Assembly (NCBI GenBank): GCA_002344625.1
Contig: DDUE01000076.1
Span: 1 to 30,718 of the forward strand
Origin: Rhodocyclaceae bacterium UBA2346
GTDB lineage: Bacteria > Pseudomonadota > Gammaproteobacteria > Burkholderiales > Rhodocyclaceae
DNA length: 30,718 nt
Direction: 5' to 3'
A program made the position numbers and the translations under genes. The notes beneath the pieces are model-generated. The model was not told where the DNA came from, searched no databases, and was given only the letters and a program-made list of their open reading frames with translations. This document shows positions 18,339-26,928 of the stretch, piece after piece (position 1 is the stretch's first letter; each line of letters begins with the position of its first letter).

Positions 18339-19265
18339 TCAAACCCGGTCCCGCCCCAGCCGGGTGAGGACCTCGGTGACTACCGTTTCGGGTGTCAGCG
18401 CGCCGAGGTCGGGCACCTCGAGGGCGTCGAAACCGGGGCGGCGGATGCCGGTGCGCTCGGCGCTGGTGTGGGGGCCGAACAACGCCAGTCCGGGTCTGCC
18501 AAGGCAGGCGGCGACGTGGCTCGGGCCGGTGTCGTTGCCGATCACGAAGGCGGCCTGCCGGAGCACGCCGGCCAGCTCGAACCAGTTCAGGAAGCCATTC
18601 GGGCCGAGCAGCGTATGGCCGGGGATGGTTTTCGCCAGGTCGATTTCGTCGGGGCCGGGTGCGGTCACGACGTCATAGCCGCGGGCCAGCAGGGCGTCCG
18701 CAAGGGCCGGGTAGTGTGGCCAGCGCTTGTGCGGATGGCGTGCCGAACAACCGGGAATCAGGGCCACGTAGGGTGAGCGCACACCGTCGGCCGCCAGCAG
18801 GGTTGATACGTCGTCCGCCATCCAGGTTACGTCGGGCCGCGGGCAGTGGGTCGTGTCGAGGCCGGCCGCCGCGAGCTGCGGTGCGAAACTCGACAGATTC
18901 GAGATCGGTGGCGGGCCTGGCCGCCGTCCGATCCATTCGACCTTGCGCAGGATCAGCTTGCGATAGTGTTCGGTGCGGCTCGATTTCTGAAGGTCGTAGA
19001 CGCGCGCAAAGCTTTCGCTGCGCAGCATCCGGATCAGCTTGAGCGTAGGCCGCACGGCCCAGAGCGGGGCCCGGGTGTCGATCAGGACGCGGTCGATATG
19101 CGGGCAGCGCGACATCAGTTTGCGAAAGGGCGGCGTGGTAAGCAGCACGATTTCGGCGCCGGGATGGCCGGCGCGTATGTCGCGCAGCGCGCCGTCGATC
19201 TGGACCAGGTCACCGAAGGCGCCATGTTTGATTACCAGGATGCGGTCGGTATGCTTTTCGATCAT
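18339..19265 (-). CDS. GT9-family glycosyltransferase (ADP-heptose:LPS heptosyltransferase type)
   Basis: This 308-residue protein begins MIEKHTDRILVIKHGAFGD and follows the WaaC/WaaF pattern. KHGAFGDLVQ near the N-terminus, LIPGCSARHPHKRWPHYPAL mid-protein and VIGNDTGPSHVAACLGRPGL near residue 255 are the GT9 signatures. Such enzymes transfer heptose from ADP-heptose to inner core, though some members use other donors. The start overlaps the ligase stop (ATGA), and the gene ends six bases from the DUF6165 stop. Confidence 0.88.
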   Translation of the reverse strand: MIEKHTDRILVIKHGAFGDLVQIDGALRDIRAGHPGAEIVLLTTPPFRKLMSRCPHIDRVLIDTRAPLWAVRPTLKLIRMLRSESFARVYDLQKSSRTEHYRKLILRKVEWIGRRPGPPPISNLSSFAPQLAAAGLDTTHCPRPDVTWMADDVSTLLAADGVRSPYVALIPGCSARHPHKRWPHYPALADALLARGYDVVTAPGPDEIDLAKTIPGHTLLGPNGFLNWFELAGVLRQAAFVIGNDTGPSHVAACLGRPGLALFGPHTSAERTGIRRPGFDALEVPDLGALTPETVVTEVLTRLGRDRV

Positions 19266-20563
19266 TGTCCTTCAGCGCTCATTTGACGGGATGTTCCGTC
19301 GGGTGGCCGCAGGCTTGCGCCGGCATCGTTGTCATTGCTTCCAGGCCGCGCATTCGCAGCCGGACGCTGCGCGGCCTGTCGGGCGATGTGCAGCAGCACC
19401 GCGAAACACAGGAACACATACAGGCCGAACTCGCGCGACGCATACGAGATGCTGAACTGGGTCTGCGCGATCACCGCCAGTGCCGCGGTCAGGAACAGGC
19501 CGGCGCTCGCTTGCTGCTCGGGCGTCATCCTGCGCCAGCTGGCGGCGCTGCGCGCGAAGACGTAGCCGATCAGCGAGATCAGCAGACCGAGGCCGAGCAT
19601 GCCGGTTTCGTACCAGGCGTCGAGCCACAGATTGTGGAGATGGCGAACGGTGATTTCGCCCAGATTGACGACCGCCGGATAGTACTGCGCGTTTCCCATG
19701 CCGACGCCGAACAGGGGATTGGCCGGTGGGTTGGCCAGCGCCTGCGACCACAGCGTCAGCCGCGAACTGCTGAGCGCATCGAGTTGGCCGAACAGTTCGT
19801 CGCCGCCCGACAGTCCGCGCAGCATCGAGTCGCCATTCGTGAACAGGGCGAACCCGATTAATCCACCACCGACGATCAGCACCTGCCAGAGTCGCAGGCG
19901 GAGGACCAGCAGGCCCATCACCATGCAGGCCATCAGCACGCCCATGAGCACGCCGCGCTCGTCCGATAGCACCACGAACCCGGCCAGTGCGAGCAAGGCC
20001 GTGCCGACGCCGGCGACACGCCATGCCTCGCCGAGCGTCCGCCAAAGCCAGGCGAGCATGAAGGGCAGGCAGAACGCGAGGTCGACCGCGCGCAGGTCGA
20101 GGCGCGGTATGAAATGGTCGGTGTTCAGGCGAACGACGGCGAGATCGACGTACGCGACCAACAGCGCCAGCACGGCGCCGAGGCCGAGCGTGTGCTGCAG
20201 CCTGGCAAGCTTGTCAGGATGCATGGCGAGGATCGACAGTGTGATCGGCGCGATGCTCACGTAGACCACGACGGTGGCCCACAGCTTGAGCGCGCGCGCA
20301 GGGTCGAGCGCGACCGTGACGCTTGCCAGGTAGGCGGAAAGCAGCGCCACAAGCAGCAGCAGAAAGGTGCGATGCCCGTGCTGCCGCAGCGCCGGCGCCG
20401 CGGCAAGCGCCCATACGATGTACAACGCCAGCGCGCTGTTGAACACCCCCCGGCCGACGATCAGCGCCAGCGGAAAGTAGGCCGGCATCAACCACCCGGA
20501 AGTGATGAATCGGGTGGTGGCCTGCGTGCGCAGCGCGCGCGCGCGATCGCACAGGGGGCTCAT
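19262..20563 (-). CDS. O-antigen ligase / Wzy-family membrane protein
   Basis: The protein is 433 residues from ATG 20563 (MSPLCDRARALRTQATTRF). The frame is open upstream to 20968, but only as Arg/Pro-rich shadow sequence within the GT10 gene. It has ten or more hydrophobic segments and a large periplasmic loop containing FGVGMGNAQYY, then VRHLHNLWLDAWYETG. That H-x-HN...E-x-G pattern is typical of the WaaL/Wzy family. WaaL joins O-chain or outer sugars to lipid A-core in the periplasm; polymerase and ligase roles cannot be separated by eye. ATGA overlaps join it to both neighbours. Confidence 0.85.
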   Translation of the reverse strand: MSPLCDRARALRTQATTRFITSGWLMPAYFPLALIVGRGVFNSALALYIVWALAAAPALRQHGHRTFLLLLVALLSAYLASVTVALDPARALKLWATVVVYVSIAPITLSILAMHPDKLARLQHTLGLGAVLALLVAYVDLAVVRLNTDHFIPRLDLRAVDLAFCLPFMLAWLWRTLGEAWRVAGVGTALLALAGFVVLSDERGVLMGVLMACMVMGLLVLRLRLWQVLIVGGGLIGFALFTNGDSMLRGLSGGDELFGQLDALSSSRLTLWSQALANPPANPLFGVGMGNAQYYPAVVNLGEITVRHLHNLWLDAWYETGMLGLGLLISLIGYVFARSAASWRRMTPEQQASAGLFLTAALAVIAQTQFSISYASREFGLYVFLCFAVLLHIARQAAQRPAANARPGSNDNDAGASLRPPDGTSRQMSAEGQ

Positions 20564-21642
20564 CGCCGGGTTCCCTGCGCATCGGTCGTGCCGTCGCCAT
20601 GGTGGGCGTGCCACAGCGCGCGAATCCGGACATAGGCCTTCTCGAGCATGTGCAGCCCGCTGCCCAGCGGATGCGCCTTGCGCCATGCGTGCCGGCTCAG
20701 GATGGTCGTGGTGGCGGGGGTGTACCCTGCCCCGGTGCGTGCTGCGGCTGCCACGATGCGCGCGATCACGGCGAACAGGTGGTGGTGCTCCAGCACCCGT
20801 TGCCGCGCGGCTTCGATGGCGTCGCGGCGTTGCTGCCAGGCGTTGGTCGCAATCGCGGCGCGAATGGTGCGTGCGGCGCCGTCCGGGTCGCGGATGTCGA
20901 TCGGGATGAAGCTGTCGGGCGGGAAGTAGTCGCCTGCATTCGGCGCGCCTGCGTAGAAAGGCAGGCATCGGCCAAGAAAGGCATCGCTGAGTTTCTCGGT
21001 GAAATGGTGTGGCGCGATATGGTTTTCGACCGCGAGGTGATAGCGAAAGGGGGCGAGCGCTTCGGCCTTGTCGTCCATGGGGGTCGCGCCACGGCCGAAG
21101 AGCGCCATTTCGGGCAGGCGTTCACGCATGGCCGCGATGAAGGCGAAGCGCTGCGCATGATGGGTGTGCCACTGGCGCTTGGACGAGTAGACGGTGGAGA
21201 TTGCCGCCGTTTTCATGTTGGGGGCCGGCCCCGCGAGCAGTTCGTCGCGGCTCATCCAGGTGCCGGCGCCGCTGCCGTAGAACCAATGGTTCGCGGCTTG
21301 CTGAAAATGTCGTCGAGGGTGCGGCAGGGCCCAGTCGGGCTGGGTGGTGAGCACATGCCCGAACTGGGCCGCGAAGCCGCGCCCGTAGGCCTTGATCGAT
21401 GACGGTTCGGTGGTCACCAGGAGGGTGTTCGCGGCCGGGCAGGCGAGGGCTTCGCGCGCCTCGTCACGCCGTCCATCGGGTTGCGGCGGTATGTCGTCGT
21501 AGGCCGCCAGCCAGTCGTAATCGCGCGCATCGCGCTCGAACAGAAACTGGCAATCGCCCCAGCGTCCATCGCCGGCGGGAAAATAGCGGGCCCATTCGCG
21601 CGGGTCGAAGCGGCTGAGCAGCTTGATGCGGGTGAGGGTCAC
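20560..21642 (-). CDS. GT10-family (fucosyltransferase-like) glycosyltransferase
   Basis: This 360-residue protein starts with GTG at 21642 (MTLTRIKLLSRFDP). The C-terminal half carries the alpha-1,3-fucosyltransferase family pattern around residues 200-250: YHLAVENH, FTEKLSDAFLGRCLPFYAG and YFPPDSFIPID. The first holds the glutamate and asparagine expected in the GDP-sugar site. Bacterial GT10 enzymes decorate LPS; whether the donor here is GDP-fucose is unknown. Its stop overlaps the ligase start. A 76-base gap separates it from the upstream GT4 gene, so it may have its own promoter. Confidence 0.8.
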   Translation of the reverse strand: MTLTRIKLLSRFDPREWARYFPAGDGRWGDCQFLFERDARDYDWLAAYDDIPPQPDGRRDEAREALACPAANTLLVTTEPSSIKAYGRGFAAQFGHVLTTQPDWALPHPRRHFQQAANHWFYGSGAGTWMSRDELLAGPAPNMKTAAISTVYSSKRQWHTHHAQRFAFIAAMRERLPEMALFGRGATPMDDKAEALAPFRYHLAVENHIAPHHFTEKLSDAFLGRCLPFYAGAPNAGDYFPPDSFIPIDIRDPDGAARTIRAAIATNAWQQRRDAIEAARQRVLEHHHLFAVIARIVAAAARTGAGYTPATTTILSRHAWRKAHPLGSGLHMLEKAYVRIRALWHAHHGDGTTDAQGTRR

Positions 21643-21718
21643 GTGTTGTCGTCTATGTGTGGTTTTCGGAGGCGCGCGGCGTGTGACTTCGGGACCGGTG
21701 CGCGAGCGGGCGTCGGCA

Positions 21719-22870
21719 TTATCGCATCAGCCGACGGCCCCAGTCGCACGCATCCAAGGCCTGCATGAGGCCGGCCTGCAAACGGGGTTCGGCGAAGTGC
21801 CGGTCGAACAGCTGGCGCGCGGCGTATGCGCTGGCGGTGTGGCGCGCGCCCGGCGCGTGCGCCCAGGTGGCCAGGCACTGGGCGAGCGCCTGTGGGTTTC
21901 CGGCTTCGCTGAAGACGATCGCACCGCCGTTGTCGGTCCGGAAGCGCGCATCGAAGGCCGGGGTGTCGGCGGTGATGACCGGCCGGCCGACGGCCAGCGC
22001 CTGATAGACCTTGTTGGGTACGACGCGCCGGGCTTTGGCCGAGGTGCCGAAGATGCCCAGCACGATGTCGGCCGCGGCGATGCGTGTGGCGAGGGTGTCG
22101 ATATCCACCCAGTGCTCGAACCGCACGCTGACCAGGCCGTCGTCGCGGTCGAGATGGGCCAGGCGCGAGAAGGCATCGGCGCGTGCCGGGCCATCGCCGA
22201 TCAGGCGGATTTCGATCGGCGGGCCGGCATAGCGCAGGATGGCTTCGACCAGGGTCGGCACGCCGTGCAGGCCGATGAAGGAGCCGAAGAACAGCGCCTG
22301 TGGCCGCCGTGTCGCAGGCGCGTTTGGCGGCCGGAACTGGAAGACGGATTCGTCTGCCCCGACCGGCAGCACGATGATCCGCGCCGGCTGTACCCCCAGC
22401 GTGGTGGCGAAATACTCAGCATGGCCGGCCGTGTCGGCGACCACGATGTCGGCGCGGCCGAACAGCGCCCGCTCATGTCGCAGCAGGCGCCGGCCCGCAG
22501 GACTGCCGGCCGTGACCTTGGCGCGCTCGTTGATCTGCTTGTCGTAAGCGCTGATCAGCGGGTCGAAGATCAGGGGCAGCGCGTTGCGCCGACAGTAGCG
22601 GGCGGCGGCGATGACGTCGCGCTGGCGAAAGCTCGGAACCCACACCGCGTCGGGGCGGGGCAGGCGCGCAAACAGGGCCTCGATGTCGGCGAGTGCCGAA
22701 CTGCGCGGCCTGAAAAAGCGCAGACGGATGCCGGATTGCTCCAGGAGGCGATACACGACGCGGTCGCGCGAGTAGACGTTTGCAGCGACGTGCCTGTGGC
22801 TCCAGATCAGCACTTCGCCGACCGGGCGGCTATGCATCGCGTTGCGCATGGGCGAGGGCTTGGCGGTCAT
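21719..22870 (-). CDS. GT4-family glycosyltransferase
   Basis: The protein is 383 residues from ATG 22870 (MTAKPSPMRNAMHSRPVGEV); the upstream opening to 23179 is a shadow inside the ELM1-like gene. It shows a GT-B fold pattern: VLIWSHRHVAANVYSRDRVV at the N-terminus, ALFFGSFIGLHGVPTLVEAI mid-protein and KARRVVPNKVYQALAVGRPV near residue 305. The last takes the place of the usual E-x7-E region. Donor and acceptor are unknown. Its start overlaps the ELM1-like stop (ATGA), so the two are probably coupled. Confidence 0.85.
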   Translation of the reverse strand: MTAKPSPMRNAMHSRPVGEVLIWSHRHVAANVYSRDRVVYRLLEQSGIRLRFFRPRSSALADIEALFARLPRPDAVWVPSFRQRDVIAAARYCRRNALPLIFDPLISAYDKQINERAKVTAGSPAGRRLLRHERALFGRADIVVADTAGHAEYFATTLGVQPARIIVLPVGADESVFQFRPPNAPATRRPQALFFGSFIGLHGVPTLVEAILRYAGPPIEIRLIGDGPARADAFSRLAHLDRDDGLVSVRFEHWVDIDTLATRIAAADIVLGIFGTSAKARRVVPNKVYQALAVGRPVITADTPAFDARFRTDNGGAIVFSEAGNPQALAQCLATWAHAPGARHTASAYAARQLFDRHFAEPRLQAGLMQALDACDWGRRLMR

Positions 22871-23820
22871 GGCCGGGTGTTCGCGGCGAGGGGGGCCAGC
22901 AGCGCCGCGACCCGGTCGGCTTCGGCCAATGGCGTAGCGGTTGGCGTGGGCGCATGCCCCGTGGCGAGCATGTTGGAGAAGGTCACGACGAGCCGGTCCC
23001 GTTCGAGGCCGGCCAGCCCGTGGGCGATCTTGCCGGGGTTGCCAGCCGCGGCGGGCAGTTCGATCAGTCCGGTCGCACAGCCCGCGGTCAGCGCCTCGTA
23101 GACCATCGAGACGCTGTCGGTCGTGACCCAGGCCGTTTCGGCGGTGGCCAGTGTGGCCGCCAGCCAGCCGGGCGGGCACGCCTCCCAGGCGTGATAATGC
23201 GCGCCGGCCAGCCTGGCCAGCCGCCCGCGTAGCCCGGCGGGTGTCCGGCGCGAGTCGGTCAGCACGGCGCCGGGCCAGCGTGCCAGCAGCGTCTCGATCG
23301 CCCCGGCGACGGCGTCGTCGTCCCAGCGGTAATGGCGGCTCACGCCCCCCACGAGAATCGCGGCACTGCCCGGCGATTTCGCGCCCGGGTGCATGGGGTT
23401 CAACACGCCGTGGGTGCGAATGATGCGGTCGTCGCCCGCCGCGTCGTCATGCAGCGGAATCACGCAGGCATCGAACAGCCATGTCGGCAGGCTGGGCCGC
23501 ATCAGTACGACCAGGTGGCCACCGCGCGCCCGGCGCGCAGCCAGTCCGCTCAGGTGGGTCCGGTGCCCCGCGACCACCACGAGATCGGGGTCGGGCAGTG
23601 CCCGCCCGGCCGGAAAGCGACCCAGGCTCCAGTCGAGCAGCGCCGCGCCGGGCGTGCCGGCGCTCAGCCAGTGCGCATCGACCCCGCCACGCCGTTCGAA
23701 GCCGCGCCGCAAGCCCTCGAGCTGGTTGCGGTGGCCGGGCTTGTCGTCGGTGATCAGCCATAGCGTCAGCGGATGCGCCGCGTGGTGGGGGGGTGATGTG
23801 CCAGCCAGGTTGCGGCTCAT
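22867..23820 (-). CDS. ELM1/GtrOC1-like family protein (DUF1022)
   Basis: The protein is 317 residues from ATG 23820 (MSRNLAGTSPPHHAAHPL). Features are LWLITDDKPGHRNQLEGL near the N-terminus, DLVVVAGHRTH, AAILVGGVSRHYRW and VTTDSVSMVYEALTAGCATG near residue 240. I read this as the bacterial 'mitochondrial fission ELM1' family. Despite the name, it looks like a GT-B-type enzyme in bacteria and is often found with LPS genes. It starts 16 bases after cobC and is coupled to the GT4 gene downstream. Function is inferred from context; no clear ribosome-binding site is seen. Confidence 0.75.
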   Translation of the reverse strand: MSRNLAGTSPPHHAAHPLTLWLITDDKPGHRNQLEGLRRGFERRGGVDAHWLSAGTPGAALLDWSLGRFPAGRALPDPDLVVVAGHRTHLSGLAARRARGGHLVVLMRPSLPTWLFDACVIPLHDDAAGDDRIIRTHGVLNPMHPGAKSPGSAAILVGGVSRHYRWDDDAVAGAIETLLARWPGAVLTDSRRTPAGLRGRLARLAGAHYHAWEACPPGWLAATLATAETAWVTTDSVSMVYEALTAGCATGLIELPAAAGNPGKIAHGLAGLERDRLVVTFSNMLATGHAPTPTATPLAEADRVAALLAPLAANTRP

Positions 23821-23836
23821 GTCGACGGTGTGGTGC

Positions 23837-24385
23837 TCAGCGATTGAACCATTTGAGCACGCAGCCCCAATCATGCACATCCAGCCGGGTGCCATGACCA
23901 CACGCAAAGTCCAGGCCCAGCCAGCGTTCGGGGGGAATGCCGAGCAGGGTTCCGGCGATGACCCGCAGTGGCCCGCCATGCCCGACCACGACTGCGGGGG
24001 TGGCTGTGTCGGCGAGGCAGTCGTTGAGCCAGGCGCGCACACGCTGCGCCATATCCTGCACCGATTCGCCGCCCGGCGCGCGGAAACCGAGCGGATCGGC
24101 TTCCCACGCCGCGAGCACCGGGCCAAGGTCGTCGAACGCCTGCATCTCCCAACTGCCGAAATGAATCTCGCGCAGACGTTCGTCGAGAAGCGGTTCGCCG
24201 AGCGCCTCGGCGAGCAGGCGGGCACGCGTGAGCGGGCTCGCGTGCAGGCGATAGGTGGGGGGCAGGAATGCGCGCAGGCGCGCCGCGACTTCGTCGGGGC
24301 ACTCGGCCAGCCCGAGGTCCGACTGGCCATAGCAGATGCCGGGCGCAACGTCCGGGCGGGGGTGGCGAATCAGATGAAGTTCCAT
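23837..24385 (-). CDS. cobC: Alpha-ribazole phosphatase / histidine phosphatase CobC
   Basis: The protein is 182 residues from ATG 24385 ([20 protein letters not shown]). It is a histidine-phosphatase fold with Arg7 and His8 in LIRHPRP, Arg54 in SPLTRAR, IHFGSWE near 74-80 and His136 in VVGHGGP. The usual RHG is RHP here. CobC removes the 5'-phosphate from alpha-ribazole phosphate or adenosylcobalamin phosphate in the last steps of B12 assembly. It overlaps cobS by 16 bases, which supports this role over a general phosphatase. Confidence 0.87.
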   Translation of the reverse strand: MELHLIRHPRPDVAPGICYGQSDLGLAECPDEVAARLRAFLPPTYRLHASPLTRARLLAEALGEPLLDERLREIHFGSWEMQAFDDLGPVLAAWEADPLGFRAPGGESVQDMAQRVRAWLNDCLADTATPAVVVGHGGPLRVIAGTLLGIPPERWLGLDFACGHGTRLDVHDWGCVLKWFNR

Positions 24386-25140
24386 GCGGCGAGAATTCCG
24401 ATGTAGCACGCGAGTTCGGCGGCTTGCTGGGCAGCGCCGAGGCAGTCGCCAGTGTAACCGCCGAGGCGGCGCCGGAAAACCTGGCGTGCGCGCCAGGTGA
24501 CGACGACGACGAGGGCGAGTGCGGCGGCGGCGGCATCGGCGGGCAGCAGCAGTAGCGGCAGCAGGCCGCTGCCGCATGCGATCGCGAGTTCATGTCTTTC
24601 GAGCGTCCGGGCGAGCGGTCTGGCCTTCGACAGTTCGTCTTCGCGCACATAGCTCAGGGTGTGGATCAGGCTGACCGACGCAAGCCGCGACAGCGGATGG
24701 GCGGCGCCCAGCGCGATCGCGGCGAGGCCGGGTGAATGCGTGGCCAATTCGATCAGCGCGGCGGCCTTGCTTGCGAGCATCAACATCAGGCCGGCGGCGC
24801 CGTAGGTGCCGATGCGCGAATCCTTCATGATCGCCAGCGCCTGCAGCTTGTCCCAGCCCCCGCCCAGGCCGTCGCAGGTGTCGGCCCAGCCGTCTTCGTG
24901 AAAGGCGCCGGTGAGGCGCAGCGCCAGCGCCATCGAAAGCAGTACCGCGACCGAGACCGGCAGCAGCAGCGATGCGAGATAGAGGCCGGCCGCGGCAACG
25001 GCGCCGACGATCCAGCCGACCAGGGGAAAATAGCGGGCCGCGTGATTGAGCCGTTCCGGCGACCAAGGCACCCAGGCCGGGACCGGGATGCGGGTAAAGA
25101 AGCCGAGCGCGGTGAAAAAGAGTTCGACTTGATGGCGCAT
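24370..25140 (-). CDS. cobS: Adenosylcobinamide-GDP ribazoletransferase CobS
   Basis: This 256-residue inner-membrane protein has several hydrophobic segments and the acidic CobS motif [14 protein letters not shown] at residues 78-91. KDSRIGTYG follows at 106-114. It joins adenosylcobinamide-GDP to alpha-ribazole (or its phosphate) to make cobalamin. It begins 16 bases after the cobT stop; a weak ribosome-binding site is all that is visible. The order cobU-cobT-cobS-cobC puts the nucleotide-loop pathway in one direction. Confidence 0.95.
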   Translation of the reverse strand: MRHQVELFFTALGFFTRIPVPAWVPWSPERLNHAARYFPLVGWIVGAVAAAGLYLASLLLPVSVAVLLSMALALRLTGAFHEDGWADTCDGLGGGWDKLQALAIMKDSRIGTYGAAGLMLMLASKAAALIELATHSPGLAAIALGAAHPLSRLASVSLIHTLSYVREDELSKARPLARTLERHELAIACGSGLLPLLLLPADAAAAALALVVVVTWRARQVFRRRLGGYTGDCLGAAQQAAELACYIGILAAWNFI

Positions 25141-25156
25141 TTATCGCGACCGGGTT

Positions 25157-26194
25157 TCAGACCGAGCCATCGCTGACCCCCGCGGACGCGAAGCTCGCCA
25201 TTTCGTTGAGGAAATTGACCGCGGCCGCCAGCAACGGAAACGCGAGCGCCGCACCCGTGCCTTCGCCAAGGCGCAGATCCAGTTCGATTAGCGGTTCCGC
25301 GTCGAGATGCGCAAGCTGCAGGCCGTGGCCGGGTTCGCGCGAGCGGTGGGCGAATACGCAATAGTCGAACACGGCCGGATTCAGGGCGTGCGCGACCAGA
25401 AGCGCCGCGGTCACGATGAAGCCGTCGATCAACAGGGTCATGCGCTTCTCGGCCGCGCCGAGCATCGCGCCGGCCATCATCGCGATCTCGAAACCGCCGA
25501 ACTCGGCGAGCGTGGCGATGGGGGTCGCGGGCCGGCCGGCGCGGGCGAACGCGCGGGCGAGCAAGGCCTTCTTGCGGGCGAGGCCCGCATCGTCGAGTCC
25601 GGTACCGCGCCCGGTCACGCTGTCCAGCGGTGCATCGGTGAGGCAGTGGGTGATCAGCGCGGCGGCGGCGGTGTTGCCGATGCCCATCTCGCCGAAACCC
25701 ACCAGGTTGGTGCCGTCGTGGGCGAGCGCGTGGGCAAGCGCGCGCCCGCGCGCGATCGCTTCACGGGCCTCGGTTTCGGTCATCGCCGCCTGCTCGATGA
25801 AGCTGGCCGTGCCCGGTCCGATCTTGGCGTCCACGAGCCCCGGGCGGATCCCGAAGGCGTGATTCACGCCCGCATCGACTACGGTCAGCCCGAGCCCCAT
25901 CTGGCGGCAGAGCACGTTGATCGCCGCGCCGCCGGCGAGGAAATTCTCCACCATCTGCCAGGTGACTTCCTGCGGATAGGCCGACACGCCGGCGCGCGCC
26001 GCACCGTGGTCGCCGGCGAACACCATGATGTGGGGCCGGACGATTGTCGGCGTGCAAGTCCGCTGGATCAGGCCGATCTGCAGCGCCAGGGGTTCGAGCC
26101 GGCCGAGGGCGCCGGTGGGCTTGGTCTTGCCGTCGATCAGTCCTTGGAGGGTCGGAGCCAGATCCGGATTGAGGGGGGGGATGGTGAATTCCAT
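25157..26194 (-). CDS. cobT: Nicotinate-nucleotide-dimethylbenzimidazole phosphoribosyltransferase CobT
   Basis: This 345-residue protein has [12 protein letters not shown] near the N-terminus, [14 protein letters not shown] mid-protein, and [12 protein letters not shown] near the C-terminus. The glutamate of the last motif, at about 311, is the catalytic base in Salmonella CobT. It makes alpha-ribazole phosphate from dimethylbenzimidazole and nicotinate mononucleotide. The length is close to the family norm (about 350). A 141-base gap with a possible promoter separates it from cobU. Confidence 0.95.
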   Translation of the reverse strand: MEFTIPPLNPDLAPTLQGLIDGKTKPTGALGRLEPLALQIGLIQRTCTPTIVRPHIMVFAGDHGAARAGVSAYPQEVTWQMVENFLAGGAAINVLCRQMGLGLTVVDAGVNHAFGIRPGLVDAKIGPGTASFIEQAAMTETEAREAIARGRALAHALAHDGTNLVGFGEMGIGNTAAAALITHCLTDAPLDSVTGRGTGLDDAGLARKKALLARAFARAGRPATPIATLAEFGGFEIAMMAGAMLGAAEKRMTLLIDGFIVTAALLVAHALNPAVFDYCVFAHRSREPGHGLQLAHLDAEPLIELDLRLGEGTGAALAFPLLAAAVNFLNEMASFASAGVSDGSV

Positions 26195-26224
26195 CGGCGG
26201 GCGCCTGACGATGTGCGGGCGGCA

Positions 26225-26233
26225 ATCATATCA
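26225..26233 (-). promoter_or_regulatory. Possible extended -10 promoter of cobT
   Basis: On the - strand, TGATATGAT reads as an extended -10 element (TGn-TATGAT, five of six matches), about 30 bases before the cobT ATG. No good -35 is seen 16-18 bases upstream, which extended -10 promoters can tolerate. The rest of the 141-base cobU-cobT gap (26195-26335) shows nothing else I can name. Confidence 0.3.
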
Positions 26234-26335
26234 GCACCCGTGTAGCCGTTCCCGGCCGTCATGCGGCGGCGAGCCACGTGCGCGGGTTCGGTGCGAGCCG
26301 CCCGGAGGCGGAATCGGCGCCGACTGGGGATGGGC

Positions 26336-26878
26336 TTACTTCAGGGTCAGCGCAAGGCCGGCGGCCACGAAGCTCACGCGGTCGCTCAGTGTCGCGACGG
26401 CCTGGTTCAAGCGGCCGGCCTCGTCGCGAAACAGACGCCCGAGCGGCGTCTCCGGAACCAGCCCAAGCCCCACCTCGTTGGCGACGAGGATGATGTCGCC
26501 GGGCAGGCGCGGCAAGGTGGCGAGCAGGGCCGCGTGTTCGCGGACCAGCGCCGGGTGCGCCGCCGGGCTGGCGGGGGGATGTTGGCGTTCATCGTCACCG
26601 AGCAGGTTGGCGATCCACAGCGTCAGGCAGTCGACGATCACGCAGCGGCCGGGGGCGGTCTCGCTGCTCAGTGCGTCGGCCAGCCGTAGCGGGCACTCCA
26701 CGGTGTGCCAGCCGGACGGGCGGTCGAGGCGGTGGCGTTCGATGCGTGCGCGCATTTCGTCGTCCAGCCCTTCGGCCGTGGCGATCACGCTGACCGGGTA
26801 CCCGGTCGTTGTGGCGAGCGCTTCCGCATGGCGGCTCTTGCCCGAGCGCGCGCCGCCGAGGATCAGGTGTATGGACAT
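26336..26878 (-). CDS. cobU: Adenosylcobinamide kinase / guanylyltransferase CobU
   Basis: This 180-residue protein begins MSIHLILGGARSGKSRHAEA, with the P-loop GGARSGKS at residues 8-15. Further CobU motifs are VDCLTLWIANLL and ANEVGLGLVPETPLGRLFRD. It phosphorylates adenosylcobinamide and adds GMP, which permits salvage of imported cobinamide. It is the first gene of the - strand cob set and is divergent from the riboswitch-btuB unit, with too little room upstream (about 60 bases) for its own riboswitch. Confidence 0.95.
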   Translation of the reverse strand: MSIHLILGGARSGKSRHAEALATTTGYPVSVIATAEGLDDEMRARIERHRLDRPSGWHTVECPLRLADALSSETAPGRCVIVDCLTLWIANLLGDDERQHPPASPAAHPALVREHAALLATLPRLPGDIILVANEVGLGLVPETPLGRLFRDEAGRLNQAVATLSDRVSFVAAGLALTLK

Positions 26879-26922
26879 GGTCAGGACGGTGATGGCAATG
26901 GCGCAGCGGCGCCGAATCAGGC

Positions 26923-26928
26923 TATCAT
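26923..26928 (+). promoter_or_regulatory. Candidate -10 box upstream of the cobalamin riboswitch
   Basis: TATCAT matches the -10 consensus at five of six positions and would place the transcript start near 26935, just before the riboswitch. No convincing -35 is present 16-18 bases upstream. The location between cobU and the aptamer is the main support. Confidence 0.3.

Noticed and set aside
20564..20968. In-frame N-terminal extension of the O-antigen ligase
   Set aside because: It overlaps the GT10 gene, reads as Arg/Pro/His-rich sequence and lacks membrane segments. ATG 20563 overlaps the GT10 stop as ATGA, which fits the pattern of the cluster.
21643..21718. A separate element in the 76-base GT4-GT10 gap
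   Set aside because: No hairpin with T run, repeat or convincing promoter is visible; a GATAAT at the GT4 stop lacks a -35.
21623..23101. A 492-codon + strand frame opposite the GT4 gene
   Set aside because: The - strand GT4 protein has a clear GT-B pattern and ATGA coupling to its neighbour; the + frame is shadow.
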